A stretch of 30,886 bases of DNA. Source: a virus. The notes beneath the pieces are model-generated. The model ran no database searches and was not told where the DNA came from. It saw nothing but the letters and a program-made list of their open reading frames with translations. Made by a program: the position numbers and the translations under genes. This document shows positions 5,677-15,471 of this stretch, one piece after another. The stretch lies in IMG/VR virus record IMGVR_UViG_3300020162_001996, positions 1-30,886 of that record; one strand, given 5' to 3'. How positions within the stretch are numbered: the stretch's first letter is position 1; the number at the start of each line of letters is the position of its first letter.

Positions 5677-7200
5677 TTAACAGGCGGTAGAACCATCCAC
5701 TGTGATGTAAACATTTTGTGGACCTGATGATACAACAGAATAGCTAAAGTCACAACCAAATCCACCTGGTCCATCAGGACAAACTGATGTACTTCCTGCT
5801 ACTGTAAATGTTGATGAGTTATTGAAAACAATTGTATCTCCAATTTCTAATCCACTAATTACAAAACTATAAGTACAATCTGTGGTTGTTACTGGACCAG
5901 CGCTGAAAAAATCTCCAGCATTTATACTAAATTGCATATTTCCTGCAGGAGCAGTAGTTTTGTATTTTGTATAAACAATTGCTTGATTCTCAGGTGGAAG
6001 TGATGTTGTTGGAGTTGGTGTGTTAGTAGGAGTAGGTGTTGGTGTTGGTGTGTTAGTTGGCGGTGGTGCTGTAGGTGTTGGCGTTGGAGTGTTAGTTGGA
6101 GTAGGTGTGGGTGTATCTGTTGGAGGTGGAGCAGTTGGAGTTACTGTTGGTGTGTTAGTAGGTGTTGATGTTGGTGTATTTGTTGGGGTTGGTGTTGGCG
6201 TATCCGTTGGAGGTGGAGCAGTTGGTGTCACTGTTGGTGTACTTGTAGGAGTTAGTGTTGGTGTGACTGTAGGGGTTGGAGTAATACAACTACAAGAAGT
6301 GTTACCATATGTGACGTTAGATATTGTTGCACCTATTCCAGACACTGTTCCAACAATAACACAATCATTAATTACTTGTGGTCCAATACTATAAAAAGCA
6401 CTTACTGGTGTACCACAACAATTTATATATCCTACTGTACCCGCAACGTCAACTTCAAAAGTTACTTGTGTTACGCAATTTGTTGTTGGAGTAGGTGTTG
6501 GTGTAACAGTATTTGTTGGAGTTGGTGTAGGTGTAGGCGTATCTGTTGGAGGAGGAGCTGTTGGTGTGTTAGTAGGAGTAGGTGTAGGTGTATCCGTTGG
6601 AGGCGGAGCAGTTGGTGTTTGGGTTGGTGTAGGTGTAGGTGTATCCGTTGGAGGCGGAGCAGTTGGTGTGTTAGTAGGTGTTGATGTTGGTGTAGAAGTA
6701 GGTGTCGCTGTAGGTGTTGGTGTTACAGTTGGTGTAGGGGTAGGTGTTGCAGTTGGGGTTGGTGTAGGTGTTGGGGTAGGGGTAGGAGTAGCTGTTGGAT
6801 AAAATCCATCAGTGTAATTCAAATCCCATTTAATCAAAAATGTTTGATCAGTATTTGATGAGATAGGAATTGGCTCAGCCATTTTAGCTACCGCTATTAA
6901 TTCTTGAGCGTCATTATATAAACCTACTGTTGACACATATGGTGAAAATTCTGAGCCTGAAATAGATCCAGTGGCAAAATCTTTTAATATACCGTAATTA
7001 TCTTCTGACGTTACATAAACAACACTACCATTAACTGATGAACTAAATGGTGTCATAACACCTTGAGACCCTGATAATAATGTTGGGTTATATGAGGTGT
7101 TAAATTCATAGTCTTTTATAGTACATTTGATGAAAGTCTCATAAACAACATGGTTGTTTTTAAACTTAACATCGAAATTTGGTACTATAGTTCTAATCAT
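5677..7200 (-). CDS. Tail adhesin with two Thr-Pro linkers
   Basis: A 507-aa modular protein. Residues 1-134 resemble the C-terminal domain of the 344-aa tail protein two genes upstream: shared YETxxxx...NPT, then [16 protein letters not shown] against [17 protein letters not shown] Thr-Pro linker (135-239) leads to a small Cys-rich domain (240-306, with adjacent cysteines in NCCGT and a CSC). A second Thr-Pro linker (307-400) leads to a C-terminal beta-rich domain (401-507) with several cysteines. The N-terminal part probably anchors the protein to the tail, while the outer domains on stiff linkers probably bind the host surface. The Cys-rich outer domains suggest disulfides, so they may fold outside the cell. 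I do not recognise the two outer domains. The start is the first ATG, behind an A-rich leader. Confidence 0.72.
   Translation of the reverse strand: MIRTIVPNFDVKFKNNHVVYETFIKCTIKDYEFNTSYNPTLLSGSQGVMTPFSSSVNGSVVYVTSEDNYGILKDFATGSISGSEFSPYVSTVGLYNDAQELIAVAKMAEPIPISSNTDQTFLIKWDLNYTDGFYPTATPTPTPTPTPTPTATPTPTPTVTPTPTATPTSTPTSTPTNTPTAPPPTDTPTPTPTQTPTAPPPTDTPTPTPTNTPTAPPPTDTPTPTPTPTNTVTPTPTPTTNCVTQVTFEVDVAGTVGYINCCGTPVSAFYSIGPQVINDCVIVGTVSGIGATISNVTYGNTSCSCITPTPTVTPTLTPTSTPTVTPTAPPPTDTPTPTPTNTPTSTPTNTPTVTPTAPPPTDTPTPTPTNTPTPTPTAPPPTNTPTPTPTPTNTPTPTTSLPPENQAIVYTKYKTTAPAGNMQFSINAGDFFSAGPVTTTDCTYSFVISGLEIGDTIVFNNSSTFTVAGSTSVCPDGPGGFGCDFSYSVVSSGPQNVYITVDGSTAC
6001..6282 (-). repeat. Thr-Pro repeat-coding stretch, distal linker of the 507-aa adhesin
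   Basis: The coding strand is almost wholly A/C/T (ACN-CCN codons), encoding units such as [11 protein letters not shown] and [13 protein letters not shown]. Third positions vary, so the repeat is kept at the protein level more than at the DNA level. Confidence 0.85.
6484..6798 (-). repeat. Thr-Pro repeat-coding stretch, proximal linker of the 507-aa adhesin
   Basis: About 105 residues of Thr-Pro dipeptides, with the [13 protein letters not shown] block occurring three times, separated by Gln-Thr-Pro-Thr or Asn-Thr-Pro-Thr. Confidence 0.85.
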
Positions 7201-7221
7201 TTCTTTTTATTTAAAATCATT

Positions 7222-8502
7222 TTATGGAGGACATGCACCTGTAAAACAATCAGTTTCAACTTCAACATTATCACCAGCATTAACCACTATACCTGATATT
7301 TGTGGGAATGGATTTGAAGTGAAATATGTTGTACCAACCACAACACTATTAACATACACTCTTAAAGCACAACAGTTTCCTGTGCCTGGTAAGTTAGTAG
7401 TTACATTAAGTTGGATTGTATTTGATCCACCATAATTTACACCACTTGGAGTATACTTAACTCCATATAAAGTTGATGTTAATGGGAAGGTTGATGGGCC
7501 GCTTAATGATCCCATAAAATTACCATTAATACCAACATCATTAATTGATCCAAATCCACAATCAAAGTTTCTAATTGTCCAAATAGATGTTGGAGTTGTT
7601 GGTGTTGGAGTAGGTGTAGGTGTGTTAGTTGGAGTTGGGGTTGGCGTTAATGTTAATGTTGGAGTTGGAGTTGGTGTGTCTGTTGGTGGTGGTGGAGTTG
7701 GTGTTATTGTAGGAGTTACAGTTGGAGTGTTTGTTGGTGTTGGTGTAGGTGTATCTGTTGGTGGTGGAGGAGTTGGCGTCACAGTTGGTGTTGGAGTAAC
7801 TGTGAATGTTGGTGTTGGTGTAGGGGTATCAGTAGCTGTTGGTGTTGGAGTTGGAGTTGGTGTTGGTGTAGGAGTTGGAGTAGGCATAAATCCTTCTGGA
7901 ATTATACTTAATACAGCTATATTTTGCTCATAGAATACATTACCAAGGTATGAACTCTGAGATATTGTTGTACCAATAGATGAGCCTATATTACTTCCAC
8001 TATATCGTAAATTATAATTGCCATCATCATAAATTTTATAAGTACTAGAACCACTAAGAAAACTTAATTCAAATGTGGTTGGTAATATCTTATCACCAGT
8101 TAATTGGCGTGGAAAATTAATAACATAAATTAATGAACCATTTCCTGTTGGGAAATATTTTATTGTATCTAAGTTACCTAAATTTACAAATCCATTATAA
8201 TATGAGGATGTAGATAAAGTACCATCATTATAGATGGTATTAAACATTGAACTTGTATTAACATATGTTGGTAAGAAATCAGGATAGTAAGTAGCATTTA
8301 CCATATCATAAACTAAACGATCATATTGGCCGTTAGTTTCAAATTCATTAAATGAATCAAATAATGAACTAGTAAATTTAACTCCTGCGTTTACAGTGAT
8401 TTGATAATTATCTAAAGATCCTGACTCAATATCCCAGCTTTTATTGGCTGTATATGGTACTACAAAGTAGTCTGATACATTAATTCGTTTAAATGCTGAC
8501 AT
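7222..8502 (-). CDS. Tail protein/adhesin with Thr-Pro linker
   Basis: A 426-aa protein. Residues 1-205 form a conserved tail-protein domain: [15 protein letters not shown] near the start, [14 protein letters not shown] around 60-73, and [12 protein letters not shown] followed by [14 protein letters not shown]. The middle of it aligns by eye with the central part of the 344-aa protein ([12 protein letters not shown]). A Thr-Pro linker occupies 207-304. The C-terminal beta-rich domain (305-426) has cysteines at several positions, including an adjacent pair in GNCCALRV, and is probably a receptor-binding or adhesive head. With the next gene it seems to divide between two polypeptides what the 344-aa protein holds in one. 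It starts at the first ATG, 10 bases past the stop of the 344-aa gene. Confidence 0.72.
   Translation of the reverse strand: MSAFKRINVSDYFVVPYTANKSWDIESGSLDNYQITVNAGVKFTSSLFDSFNEFETNGQYDRLVYDMVNATYYPDFLPTYVNTSSMFNTIYNDGTLSTSSYYNGFVNLGNLDTIKYFPTGNGSLIYVINFPRQLTGDKILPTTFELSFLSGSSTYKIYDDGNYNLRYSGSNIGSSIGTTISQSSYLGNVFYEQNIAVLSIIPEGFMPTPTPTPTPTPTPTPTATDTPTPTPTFTVTPTPTVTPTPPPPTDTPTPTPTNTPTVTPTITPTPPPPTDTPTPTPTLTLTPTPTPTNTPTPTPTPTTPTSIWTIRNFDCGFGSINDVGINGNFMGSLSGPSTFPLTSTLYGVKYTPSGVNYGGSNTIQLNVTTNLPGTGNCCALRVYVNSVVVGTTYFTSNPFPQISGIVVNAGDNVEVETDCFTGACPP
7591..7884 (-). repeat. Thr-Pro repeat-coding stretch in the 426-aa adhesin
   Basis: About 98 residues of Thr-Pro repeats with two [13 protein letters not shown] blocks, a variant of the [13 protein letters not shown] block in the neighbouring adhesin. 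Confidence 0.85.
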
Positions 8503-8512
8503 TGGCGGAACA

Positions 8513-9547
8513 TTAGAAATCTAATTTAACACGTAATAATAGTTCTTTAGTAAAATCTTTTACTAATGGTTTATTTAATTTTGCTACAGCAACTAAATCA
8601 CCAGCTTCATTATACATACCAACAGTTGTAATATACGTTTGTGGGTTGTAAATTAATGATGTGTATAATAAGTTACCATTTGAATCAATTACAGTTGGGT
8701 TTGTTGTGTAATTATTTTCAGCGTTTTTAACTCTTACAAAGAAATAACGTGATGAGATAGTTTCATAGTTTTGTAAACGGAAACCAGCTCCTGAATTTAT
8801 TAATTCAAACACTTTTCTGTTATTATAGTTGTAAGATGGATTTGCTGAAGCTACTGTATTAGAACTATTTTCATTCCAAGTTACATTCAAACCACCTAAA
8901 GCTCCAACTGGGTTAGCTAAAGCACGTGGATTTAAAATAATTAATCCTTCATCAGGGATTACAATACCATAAGAACCACTCACTGTGTAAGCTGAAGAAT
9001 AAATACTATCAAAAGATCCACTTAACAATTGATAAACACGAGATGTACCAATATAAGTAGCTGTTGATGTTACAGTTGAATCATCAGTTAATTTTAAAAC
9101 ACTACTACCAGTAGCTAATGTTAAAGTTATTGAACCTGGATTAAATGATTCTTTAAAACGAGCTCTATTAACAGATAAAACAATAATATCTTTTGATACA
9201 TAATTTGAAGTACCAAATGAGAATGAAGTATTTTCATCTCCATAGATCAATGTTCTAAATTGACCATAGATATCTCTTGTTGGAGTTTTATCAACAATAG
9301 ATGGGTTAAAATAAGCTGAACCTGAACCACTTATATGTCCATAGGCTACAGAAAATTGAACTTCAGCGTTAATATTAGATGAACCTGTTTGGTAAACATC
9401 TAAGTAAAATTTACCTGGAGTTGAAGATTCTTGAACTGAACTTGAATAAAGAGCAGTTAATGTAGTCACATCTCCCGTCCACATTGGTGAAATGGAAGCG
9501 TCTGAACTTATTACTGAATCATCAGAAGCAAAAGCTGTAAATGACAT
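8513..9547 (-). CDS. Tail structural protein, 344 aa
   Basis: A beta-rich 344-aa protein with no Thr-Pro linker. The centre (about 120-230) contains [28 protein letters not shown] and [12 protein letters not shown], a pattern also found in the N-terminal domain of the 426-aa protein. The C-terminal part (about 255-344), with [16 protein letters not shown] and [16 protein letters not shown], matches the N-terminal domain of the 507-aa protein. It looks like the undivided form of the tail or fibre platform. Its position among fibre genes and its composition (Ser/Thr/Asn-rich, no signal peptide) fit a virion protein. Exact place in the tail unknown. Confidence 0.68.
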   Translation of the reverse strand: MSFTAFASDDSVISSDASISPMWTGDVTTLTALYSSSVQESSTPGKFYLDVYQTGSSNINAEVQFSVAYGHISGSGSAYFNPSIVDKTPTRDIYGQFRTLIYGDENTSFSFGTSNYVSKDIIVLSVNRARFKESFNPGSITLTLATGSSVLKLTDDSTVTSTATYIGTSRVYQLLSGSFDSIYSSAYTVSGSYGIVIPDEGLIILNPRALANPVGALGGLNVTWNENSSNTVASANPSYNYNNRKVFELINSGAGFRLQNYETISSRYFFVRVKNAENNYTTNPTVIDSNGNLLYTSLIYNPQTYITTVGMYNEAGDLVAVAKLNKPLVKDFTKELLLRVKLDF

Positions 9548-9554
9548 ATATTAA

Positions 9555-10223
9555 TTAGGTTTTAATTATTGTTAAAGGTATAGTAATTCTAGCACCACTG
9601 TCTCTACCAATACAAGTTAATGTAGTTGTAATAGTAGCTCCTGGTAAAGCTGAAGTACCGAACAATGTATTAATTGTTGTAGCAATTAAACTAAATGAAG
9701 TACCAATTTGGCTTACTGATAAACTAGCACCACTAGCATTTGGAACAGTTACATCAGTTGCTAAAGCAGTTGTGTCAACACCAGCGCCAGTAAATGTACT
9801 TAAGAATCTTGAATCTCCCACAGTTACTAAATAACCAGATGGTTCAAATGTTGAAACAGCACCTAAGTAGTTTAATGTTTGAGGAGTAATAGTTAAAGCA
9901 GCTGATTGACGTAATGTTACAGTTGTATAACCAAGATTTAATACTGGTAGTTTAGAAGTACCACGTGGTAAAGTCACTAACTTATATTTTAAGTTTTGTG
10001 TTTCATCAGTGAAAGCTTGCAACAGCGGCATTTTCTCAATAGCCTCACCAAAAAAAGCAGAACCTGAAGGATGATTTGGGTTGTATAAAGTATAATCAAT
10101 CTCATCATCTGCTAATGCAAATTGTGTAATCTGAAATGATCCGTCGTTACGAGCCATTAATTCGCGGCCCTTCTTTGTTAACACGGCATCAATCGTTACT
10201 AATTGGTTGTTTAAAAATGACAT
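9555..10223 (-). CDS. Tail-associated structural protein, 222 aa
   Basis: The N-terminal 95 residues form a compact conserved-looking domain: VTIDAVLTKKGRELMA, FQITQFALADDEIDYTLY, and later a PLLQAFTDETQNLKYKLV region. I associate this pattern with uncharacterised tail proteins of T4-like environmental phages (memory, not a search). Residues 100-222 are Thr/Ser/Ala-rich beta structure with little specific sequence. A candidate late motif lies 16 bases upstream of the ATG, after the 26-base gap from the 1623-aa gene. Function beyond a structural role is unknown. Confidence 0.65.
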   Translation of the reverse strand: MSFLNNQLVTIDAVLTKKGRELMARNDGSFQITQFALADDEIDYTLYNPNHPSGSAFFGEAIEKMPLLQAFTDETQNLKYKLVTLPRGTSKLPVLNLGYTTVTLRQSAALTITPQTLNYLGAVSTFEPSGYLVTVGDSRFLSTFTGAGVDTTALATDVTVPNASGASLSVSQIGTSFSLIATTINTLFGTSALPGATITTTLTCIGRDSGARITIPLTIIKT

Positions 10224-10239
10224 CTTTTAATGTGTTTTA

Positions 10240-10248
10240 TATAAATAT
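10240..10248 (-). promoter_or_regulatory. Candidate late promoter motif ATATTTATA
   Basis: ATATTTATA (extended as TATATTTATATA) in the 26-base gap between the 1623-aa and 222-aa tail genes, 16 bases before the ATG. Confidence 0.45.
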
Positions 10249-10249
10249 A

Positions 10250-13200
10250 TTATGGAATCAGAACTGTACTAAATATCTTACTCTTCAAGTCACTTACAAT
10301 ATTAGCCATCTTAGAATCAACATCAGGTGCTATATTAATGTTTTTTGCTATACCTGCTGATGTTTGTCCAAAACGTTTTTTATAGTCAATTACAATATTA
10401 GTTTCATCAGGTATTTTTCTACTAATAATATATCTTTTAATACTACCTGTTAAGTTATTAACTGGGAATTCTTTTATTGTACCTAAGTCAATATTTCTAT
10501 TTAATGTAATAGACATTGAATCATTAGTATTAATTGGAGTATAAATACTAGTTATTTCATATTCTTCTAATGGTGAGAATCCTTCAGCTGATGAACTTAA
10601 ATTATATAGTCTAATTAAGTCACCAGGATTTAAGATAAACGGGTATTCAGCTTCATCATAAGTTGGTGTACCACCATCAAGTCCATTAAAGTAAAATCCT
10701 TCACTAGTATAACTACCACTAATAACTCCATAATAATATTCAGACATAACTTGTGGAGCTATCAATACATTTGACTGACTAACATGTACTCTAAAATGTC
10801 CTTGATCAACTGCTTCAAATGATGAACTTATAAAAGAGTTATAAGTACTTGTACCACCTGTTCCTGTTCCTCCACCTGGTTGGAATGTTATTGGACCAGC
10901 TCCTGATGTTATTATAGTTATAAATCCTATTAGTCCAGTATCATAAGTAACTGAGTTTTGAGTTTGTCCAGATTGTCCATTTATAGGAATTTGGAATCCA
11001 GCGTAGTTATATGAACTTCCTCCATAATTGTATTGTATAAGAACACCTACATTTATATTATCAACTAACGGAGGTGATCCAATATAAGTAACAGTGGCTT
11101 GGAATATTCTAAAGTCTGTAACTGGATCAGTATTAAGGTTAACAGTGAGAGTAAAATCACCTAAAGAATATGGAGGAAGTGATGTACCACCACTCTGTTG
11201 TGTAATACTAATTAATTTAGGTTTTACTAAATTATAAGTTAAAGCAGCTGAATCATTTCTTCTCCATATTACAGGATAAAATCTAAATCCACCTGCAAAT
11301 ATATGTTTATTACCATCCAATAACTGTTGTCTGGTTGGGTTTTGGTTATCAAATAATCCTATGTTTACTGTTTCTTCAGATTTAAAAATACTTTGTACTT
11401 GATATAAATTGTATTTTTGATCTTCAGTTAATAAATCATAGTTACGTTTTGTTAACTCAGTTAATGAACCTGTTTCATCAATTAAGTATTTAATGTAAAC
11501 ATTTGAACGTTCAGGCATTGAAAGTAAATCAGATCCTGAACATACTACTTCACTAAAGAAAGCAAATTGTCTTGTATTTTTATCTATGGTTGATGTTTTA
11601 CCAAATGTAGTATCACCATTTGAAAATACATTATATAAAGTACTTGTTGTAGTTGATCCTTTATATCTAGGTCTTATATGACGTTGATATGTGTCTGTAA
11701 AATCCTGATATTGTAAGCTATGAGTTATTGGAATAAGATTTTCTAATACTGTTAATGCTTTTCTTTTACTAGAAGTTTGGTTTAATTCAACATTATTTAA
11801 TAATGGATTAAATTCAACATCCCATATTGATTGAGAGTATGAACTAGTTAAAATAGTATTATAACCAACAGCAAATGGATTGAAATTAGCTATATCAAAA
11901 TCATCATGTATAAAAATAGATGATGAAGGTAATTCACCTGTAAAGAAATCTCTAGCATCTGATGTTACAGTTGTTGGACCAAGATTTGTTTTATAATTTA
12001 TTTCATAAAGAGATTGACTATAATCACCACCATTACTTCCTGTTATAAAAGCAGTATTAATAGAACCGCTTTGATTATTATGTCTAGTTACTCGAGTATT
12101 TATAACTTTAACACTTGGTCTTTCAAGTAAGTGTGGTTTAATAACAATACCTGAAGCTAAATTTGTTCTAGCTGGTGTGAAATCTTTAAGTGTTCTGAAA
12201 AGCGAATTATGAAAATAACTAATTAGTTCTATAAAATCTTTATAGTTAAATTCATTAACATACTTTTTAAAATAGTCAGCTCTTAAAGCGTCTAGCTTAT
12301 CATATCCTACTCCAGTTGGGTCACCTATAAATTCATCAATTGTATAAGTTGAACCTAATTGAGCGATAATGTCTTTATTTATTTCATCTTGAGGTGATAA
12401 ACCAGCATCTAATAAGTGTATATCTTTTGATGTTGGAAGTATAGGTTGTAGTTCAATACTCTTATTAGGTAATAATTGAGTACCATATAAACTACTACTT
12501 ACAATTCTAACTTTATCAGTTACTGGATTAGCATATCCAGAATTTGGAGTATCAGCATAATATGTTTCTACAAATGAAACATAATTATTTTGATTAGAAA
12601 AATTACTAAATGAAGCTGTCCACTTTTGAATTGTTTGATTTGGAGCTGTTGAAGCTACAGTTGTAGTTATACTATGGTTATAAGTGTATAAGTTATTTCC
12701 TAAAGTAAATCTAGTAGTTAAATCATTATAAGCTGATGAAGTATAGTTACCTTCAAATGATTCAGGATTTAAAACATGTGAATTAAATGCTGATTCAGAT
12801 AAATAGTTAGACCATAATCTTACTTCTTGAATTGAACCACTAAATGGATAAGAACCACTACCAAAATTAAGTGTTGTTCCATTAGTGTACCAAGAACTAT
12901 TTTGAGTTGTTGTAGTTAAACTAGCACTTGCTACATGTCCTACTTCTCCCCAAACATTGTTTTTAATATAAACATCATATGTTTGAGAAGTAGCTACATC
13001 ACCAATTCTTAAGTTTGGATTTGTTCTTTGTACTAATACACTATACCAACTTGTTTCACCTGTAGATCCTGTCATAAACACAGGTACTGTTGGTGTTGTA
13101 ATAGAAGTTGAACCTAAGTTAAATTGTAAATATCCAAATTTACCTATACTACCTGAGTAAATAGAATTATTTGATCCTGTATCGGTATATAATAAATTTA

Positions 13201-15121
13201 AGCTATAATTAGAACCATTATAAAATAATGACTGAGTAGCTGGATTAGAAGCTGTTGTGAATGCTTTAAATCTAAATTCAATACCATTTGGAGCTATATC
13301 ATTGTTACCTGTTCTAGATAAACTTTGAGATGTATAATTCCAAGGTATACTTACTGTATTTGAACCAGTTAAATTTAAAGCATAAGTGAATCTATCATAT
13401 TCATATTCAGAAGTAGATTCAGTTTTATCAACACCACCATATTCAATATAAGACATCACAGTTGGTGGAATACCAAATATAGTATTTAAGTATTGAATAA
13501 ATCGAGTTGTACCTTTAGACTTAAGTAGTAAAGGTAAGTTATGATATAAACGCTTATATATTCCTTTTTGTTGATCTTGTCCTGATGTTTGATATTGAGA
13601 GGAAGTAATTAATGTTTGGTATGAACCTGTATTAGGTAAATAAGTACCATCAGGATTTACACCATACAAATATTGAAATACATCAGTACCATCTTCATCA
13701 GTGTATACATTTATACCCATTGATTGAAGAGCATAATACACTAAATCTTTAGAAATACCTTGATCTAAAGCGTTTCTAGACTTATATAAATCAGTTATTG
13801 CTTTAGTGTATATCCAAACCTCATCAAACATAGTTCCTATAGAACCTATAAATTGAAATAATTCTTGATTACCAGAATTTTCATTTATATATGTTGGTAA
13901 AGCGTATATTAAATAGTCTTGGTTTCTACTATCATAATCTGAAGATATAATAGATTGACTAGTATAGAAATTAAAAGCAGCTACAGATGATGTAGACGCA
14001 TTTATATAAGGTTTAGTTGATGTTGTTTTAGGCCAAGTATATGAACTAGATTCATAGTATAAGAATTTCTCATATCCATCAAGTCCTTGTACAACACTAT
14101 TTATTTTAAGTTGATAGTTTTGAGCGTCTAATTGAGATGTTGTATTACCACCAGCAGCTGCTGAAGCACTTGCCGCTGTGTAATCTTCAATTAGTTTTAT
14201 TTTATATTTAAATCCATCTAATCTTTGTTGAGCAGAGGAAAAATGAACAAAATTACCAAGATCTGTATAATCAACATTTATTTGAAACTGAGATGAGCTA
14301 ATTAATCCTAATAATGATTGTAAATTAGAATTTATACTAGTTTTAGAATCAGTTAATCCAGTTAAATTGTAATACTCAGTTGGATTTGATCTAACATTAT
14401 CTAATTCAAGATCAAAGTTAGGTCCACGAAGTGTTGGGTATGTAATAGTTACAGGAGTTGGTCTTCTTGTAACTGTAAAAACTTGAGCGTCAGATATTTT
14501 ATCAACAACAGATAATGGTGTTAATAAACTAACTGTGAAAGGTAATGGGTTAAGTAATTTAATTAGTATACTAGATGGAGTAGTATTATCATCTAATGCT
14601 ATATTTGTAGCAGGAAATAATACTCCATTTCCAATATTAATATAAAATTCTTTAAAATATCCTAATGATTGAAATTCATTTATAAATGATAAAGCACCTT
14701 CTCTTACAATCTCATTAGAAACATTATTGGTTGATAATCTTATTTCAGTTCTATCTGAAGATATTTCTTTAATAAAAAATAACTTATTAGAAGTATTGAT
14801 AATTTTAGGGCGGAGAATATTATAATTAACTGTATAGTCTCCACTACTAGCTCCAACACTATCTAAATCTCTACTAGGATCAAATATTAATTCTTGAGTG
14901 TAACTACCAGAAGCATCAGCTGGGTAATTTCCTGGAATGTTATAATTTCTAAAATCAGGTATTATATATAAAAGAGAACCAGCAGGATTGAAGACATCCA
15001 TTTCAACAAAGTCTCCATCCACACCAAATTTTCTAACTTGACTAATAGAACTAACTAATGATCCAGCTGATCCAGTTAATATATTATTATCACTATATAT
15101 TCTTGTGACAGTACTTATCAT
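10250..15121 (-). CDS. Giant tail/fibre protein with LamG-like domain, 1623 aa
   Basis: The longest gene in the window. The protein is rich in Ser, Thr, Asn and Tyr and lacks a signal peptide or membrane segment, as expected of a virion protein. Residues roughly 580-795 look like a concanavalin A/LamG-type sandwich: FRFKAF, then SWYSVLVQR, then the closing FSGSIQEVRLWSNYLSESAF pattern typical of that fold. The N-terminal 450 residues and the last 700 are beta-rich with no domain I can name; around 905-990 there is a helical stretch with DEFIGDPTGVGYD and KKYVNEFNYKDFIELI. A LamG domain usually binds carbohydrate or protein, so receptor or polysaccharide binding is plausible. It follows a 115-aa coiled-coil protein by two bases and is probably assembled with it. 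Confidence 0.78.
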   Translation of the reverse strand: MISTVTRIYSDNNILTGSAGSLVSSISQVRKFGVDGDFVEMDVFNPAGSLLYIIPDFRNYNIPGNYPADASGSYTQELIFDPSRDLDSVGASSGDYTVNYNILRPKIINTSNKLFFIKEISSDRTEIRLSTNNVSNEIVREGALSFINEFQSLGYFKEFYINIGNGVLFPATNIALDDNTTPSSILIKLLNPLPFTVSLLTPLSVVDKISDAQVFTVTRRPTPVTITYPTLRGPNFDLELDNVRSNPTEYYNLTGLTDSKTSINSNLQSLLGLISSSQFQINVDYTDLGNFVHFSSAQQRLDGFKYKIKLIEDYTAASASAAAGGNTTSQLDAQNYQLKINSVVQGLDGYEKFLYYESSSYTWPKTTSTKPYINASTSSVAAFNFYTSQSIISSDYDSRNQDYLIYALPTYINENSGNQELFQFIGSIGTMFDEVWIYTKAITDLYKSRNALDQGISKDLVYYALQSMGINVYTDEDGTDVFQYLYGVNPDGTYLPNTGSYQTLITSSQYQTSGQDQQKGIYKRLYHNLPLLLKSKGTTRFIQYLNTIFGIPPTVMSYIEYGGVDKTESTSEYEYDRFTYALNLTGSNTVSIPWNYTSQSLSRTGNNDIAPNGIEFRFKAFTTASNPATQSLFYNGSNYSLNLLYTDTGSNNSIYSGSIGKFGYLQFNLGSTSITTPTVPVFMTGSTGETSWYSVLVQRTNPNLRIGDVATSQTYDVYIKNNVWGEVGHVASASLTTTTQNSSWYTNGTTLNFGSGSYPFSGSIQEVRLWSNYLSESAFNSHVLNPESFEGNYTSSAYNDLTTRFTLGNNLYTYNHSITTTVASTAPNQTIQKWTASFSNFSNQNNYVSFVETYYADTPNSGYANPVTDKVRIVSSSLYGTQLLPNKSIELQPILPTSKDIHLLDAGLSPQDEINKDIIAQLGSTYTIDEFIGDPTGVGYDKLDALRADYFKKYVNEFNYKDFIELISYFHNSLFRTLKDFTPARTNLASGIVIKPHLLERPSVKVINTRVTRHNNQSGSINTAFITGSNGGDYSQSLYEINYKTNLGPTTVTSDARDFFTGELPSSSIFIHDDFDIANFNPFAVGYNTILTSSYSQSIWDVEFNPLLNNVELNQTSSKRKALTVLENLIPITHSLQYQDFTDTYQRHIRPRYKGSTTTSTLYNVFSNGDTTFGKTSTIDKNTRQFAFFSEVVCSGSDLLSMPERSNVYIKYLIDETGSLTELTKRNYDLLTEDQKYNLYQVQSIFKSEETVNIGLFDNQNPTRQQLLDGNKHIFAGGFRFYPVIWRRNDSAALTYNLVKPKLISITQQSGGTSLPPYSLGDFTLTVNLNTDPVTDFRIFQATVTYIGSPPLVDNINVGVLIQYNYGGSSYNYAGFQIPINGQSGQTQNSVTYDTGLIGFITIITSGAGPITFQPGGGTGTGGTSTYNSFISSSFEAVDQGHFRVHVSQSNVLIAPQVMSEYYYGVISGSYTSEGFYFNGLDGGTPTYDEAEYPFILNPGDLIRLYNLSSSAEGFSPLEEYEITSIYTPINTNDSMSITLNRNIDLGTIKEFPVNNLTGSIKRYIISRKIPDETNIVIDYKKRFGQTSAGIAKNINIAPDVDSKMANIVSDLKSKIFSTVLIP

Positions 15122-15123
15122 AA

Positions 15124-15471
15124 TTAAATTTCTTCTATTTCACCAGGATTAAGCCCAGTAACTTGTAAAATTTGATTTTTTAACTCAACATTTTCTTGTC
15201 TTAAATAGTCAATTTCACTTTGTAAATCTTCTATAGACACTCCTAAATACTCTAAACTTCTAGTGGCTAAACCTAAATGAGACTCATCTGAACCTGATGG
15301 AGGAATATCAAAAAATAAAGTATTATATTGATTAAAAAATTCATTAACAGTTAAATCAGGTGTGTCTTCAGTTTGAGTTGTTTGAGGAACTAACTGATTG
15401 AAATTATTGTTAATAACATTATTAATGTTACTACTATAAATAGTTTTTGTTAATTGTACTAATTCAGCCAT
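15124..15471 (-). CDS. Small coiled-coil tail protein, 115 aa
   Basis: The N-terminal half is Asn/Gln-rich (NINNVINNNFNQ), probably extended. The C-terminal half has a heptad pattern (IEDLQSEIDYLRQENVELKNQIL) typical of a parallel coiled coil. The ATG overlaps the preceding gene's stop by one base, and the stop is two bases before the 1623-aa gene, so all three are translated together. It may trimerise and link or chaperone the giant tail protein; this is inference from position. Confidence 0.62.
   Translation of the reverse strand: MAELVQLTKTIYSSNINNVINNNFNQLVPQTTQTEDTPDLTVNEFFNQYNTLFFDIPPSGSDESHLGLATRSLEYLGVSIEDLQSEIDYLRQENVELKNQILQVTGLNPGEIEEI

Noticed and set aside
6020-6802. Long plus-strand open frames rich in Gly-Val, opposite the Thr-Pro linkers
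   Set aside because: They are the complement of the G-poor Thr-Pro coding repeats, which by composition contain no stops on the other strand. They have no promoter, leader or sensible protein composition.
7591-7884. Regular GT-rich repeats on the plus strand that could look like a CRISPR or tandem-repeat array
   Set aside because: Period and spacing follow the Thr-Pro codons, there are no spacers of constant length and no unique spacer sequence.
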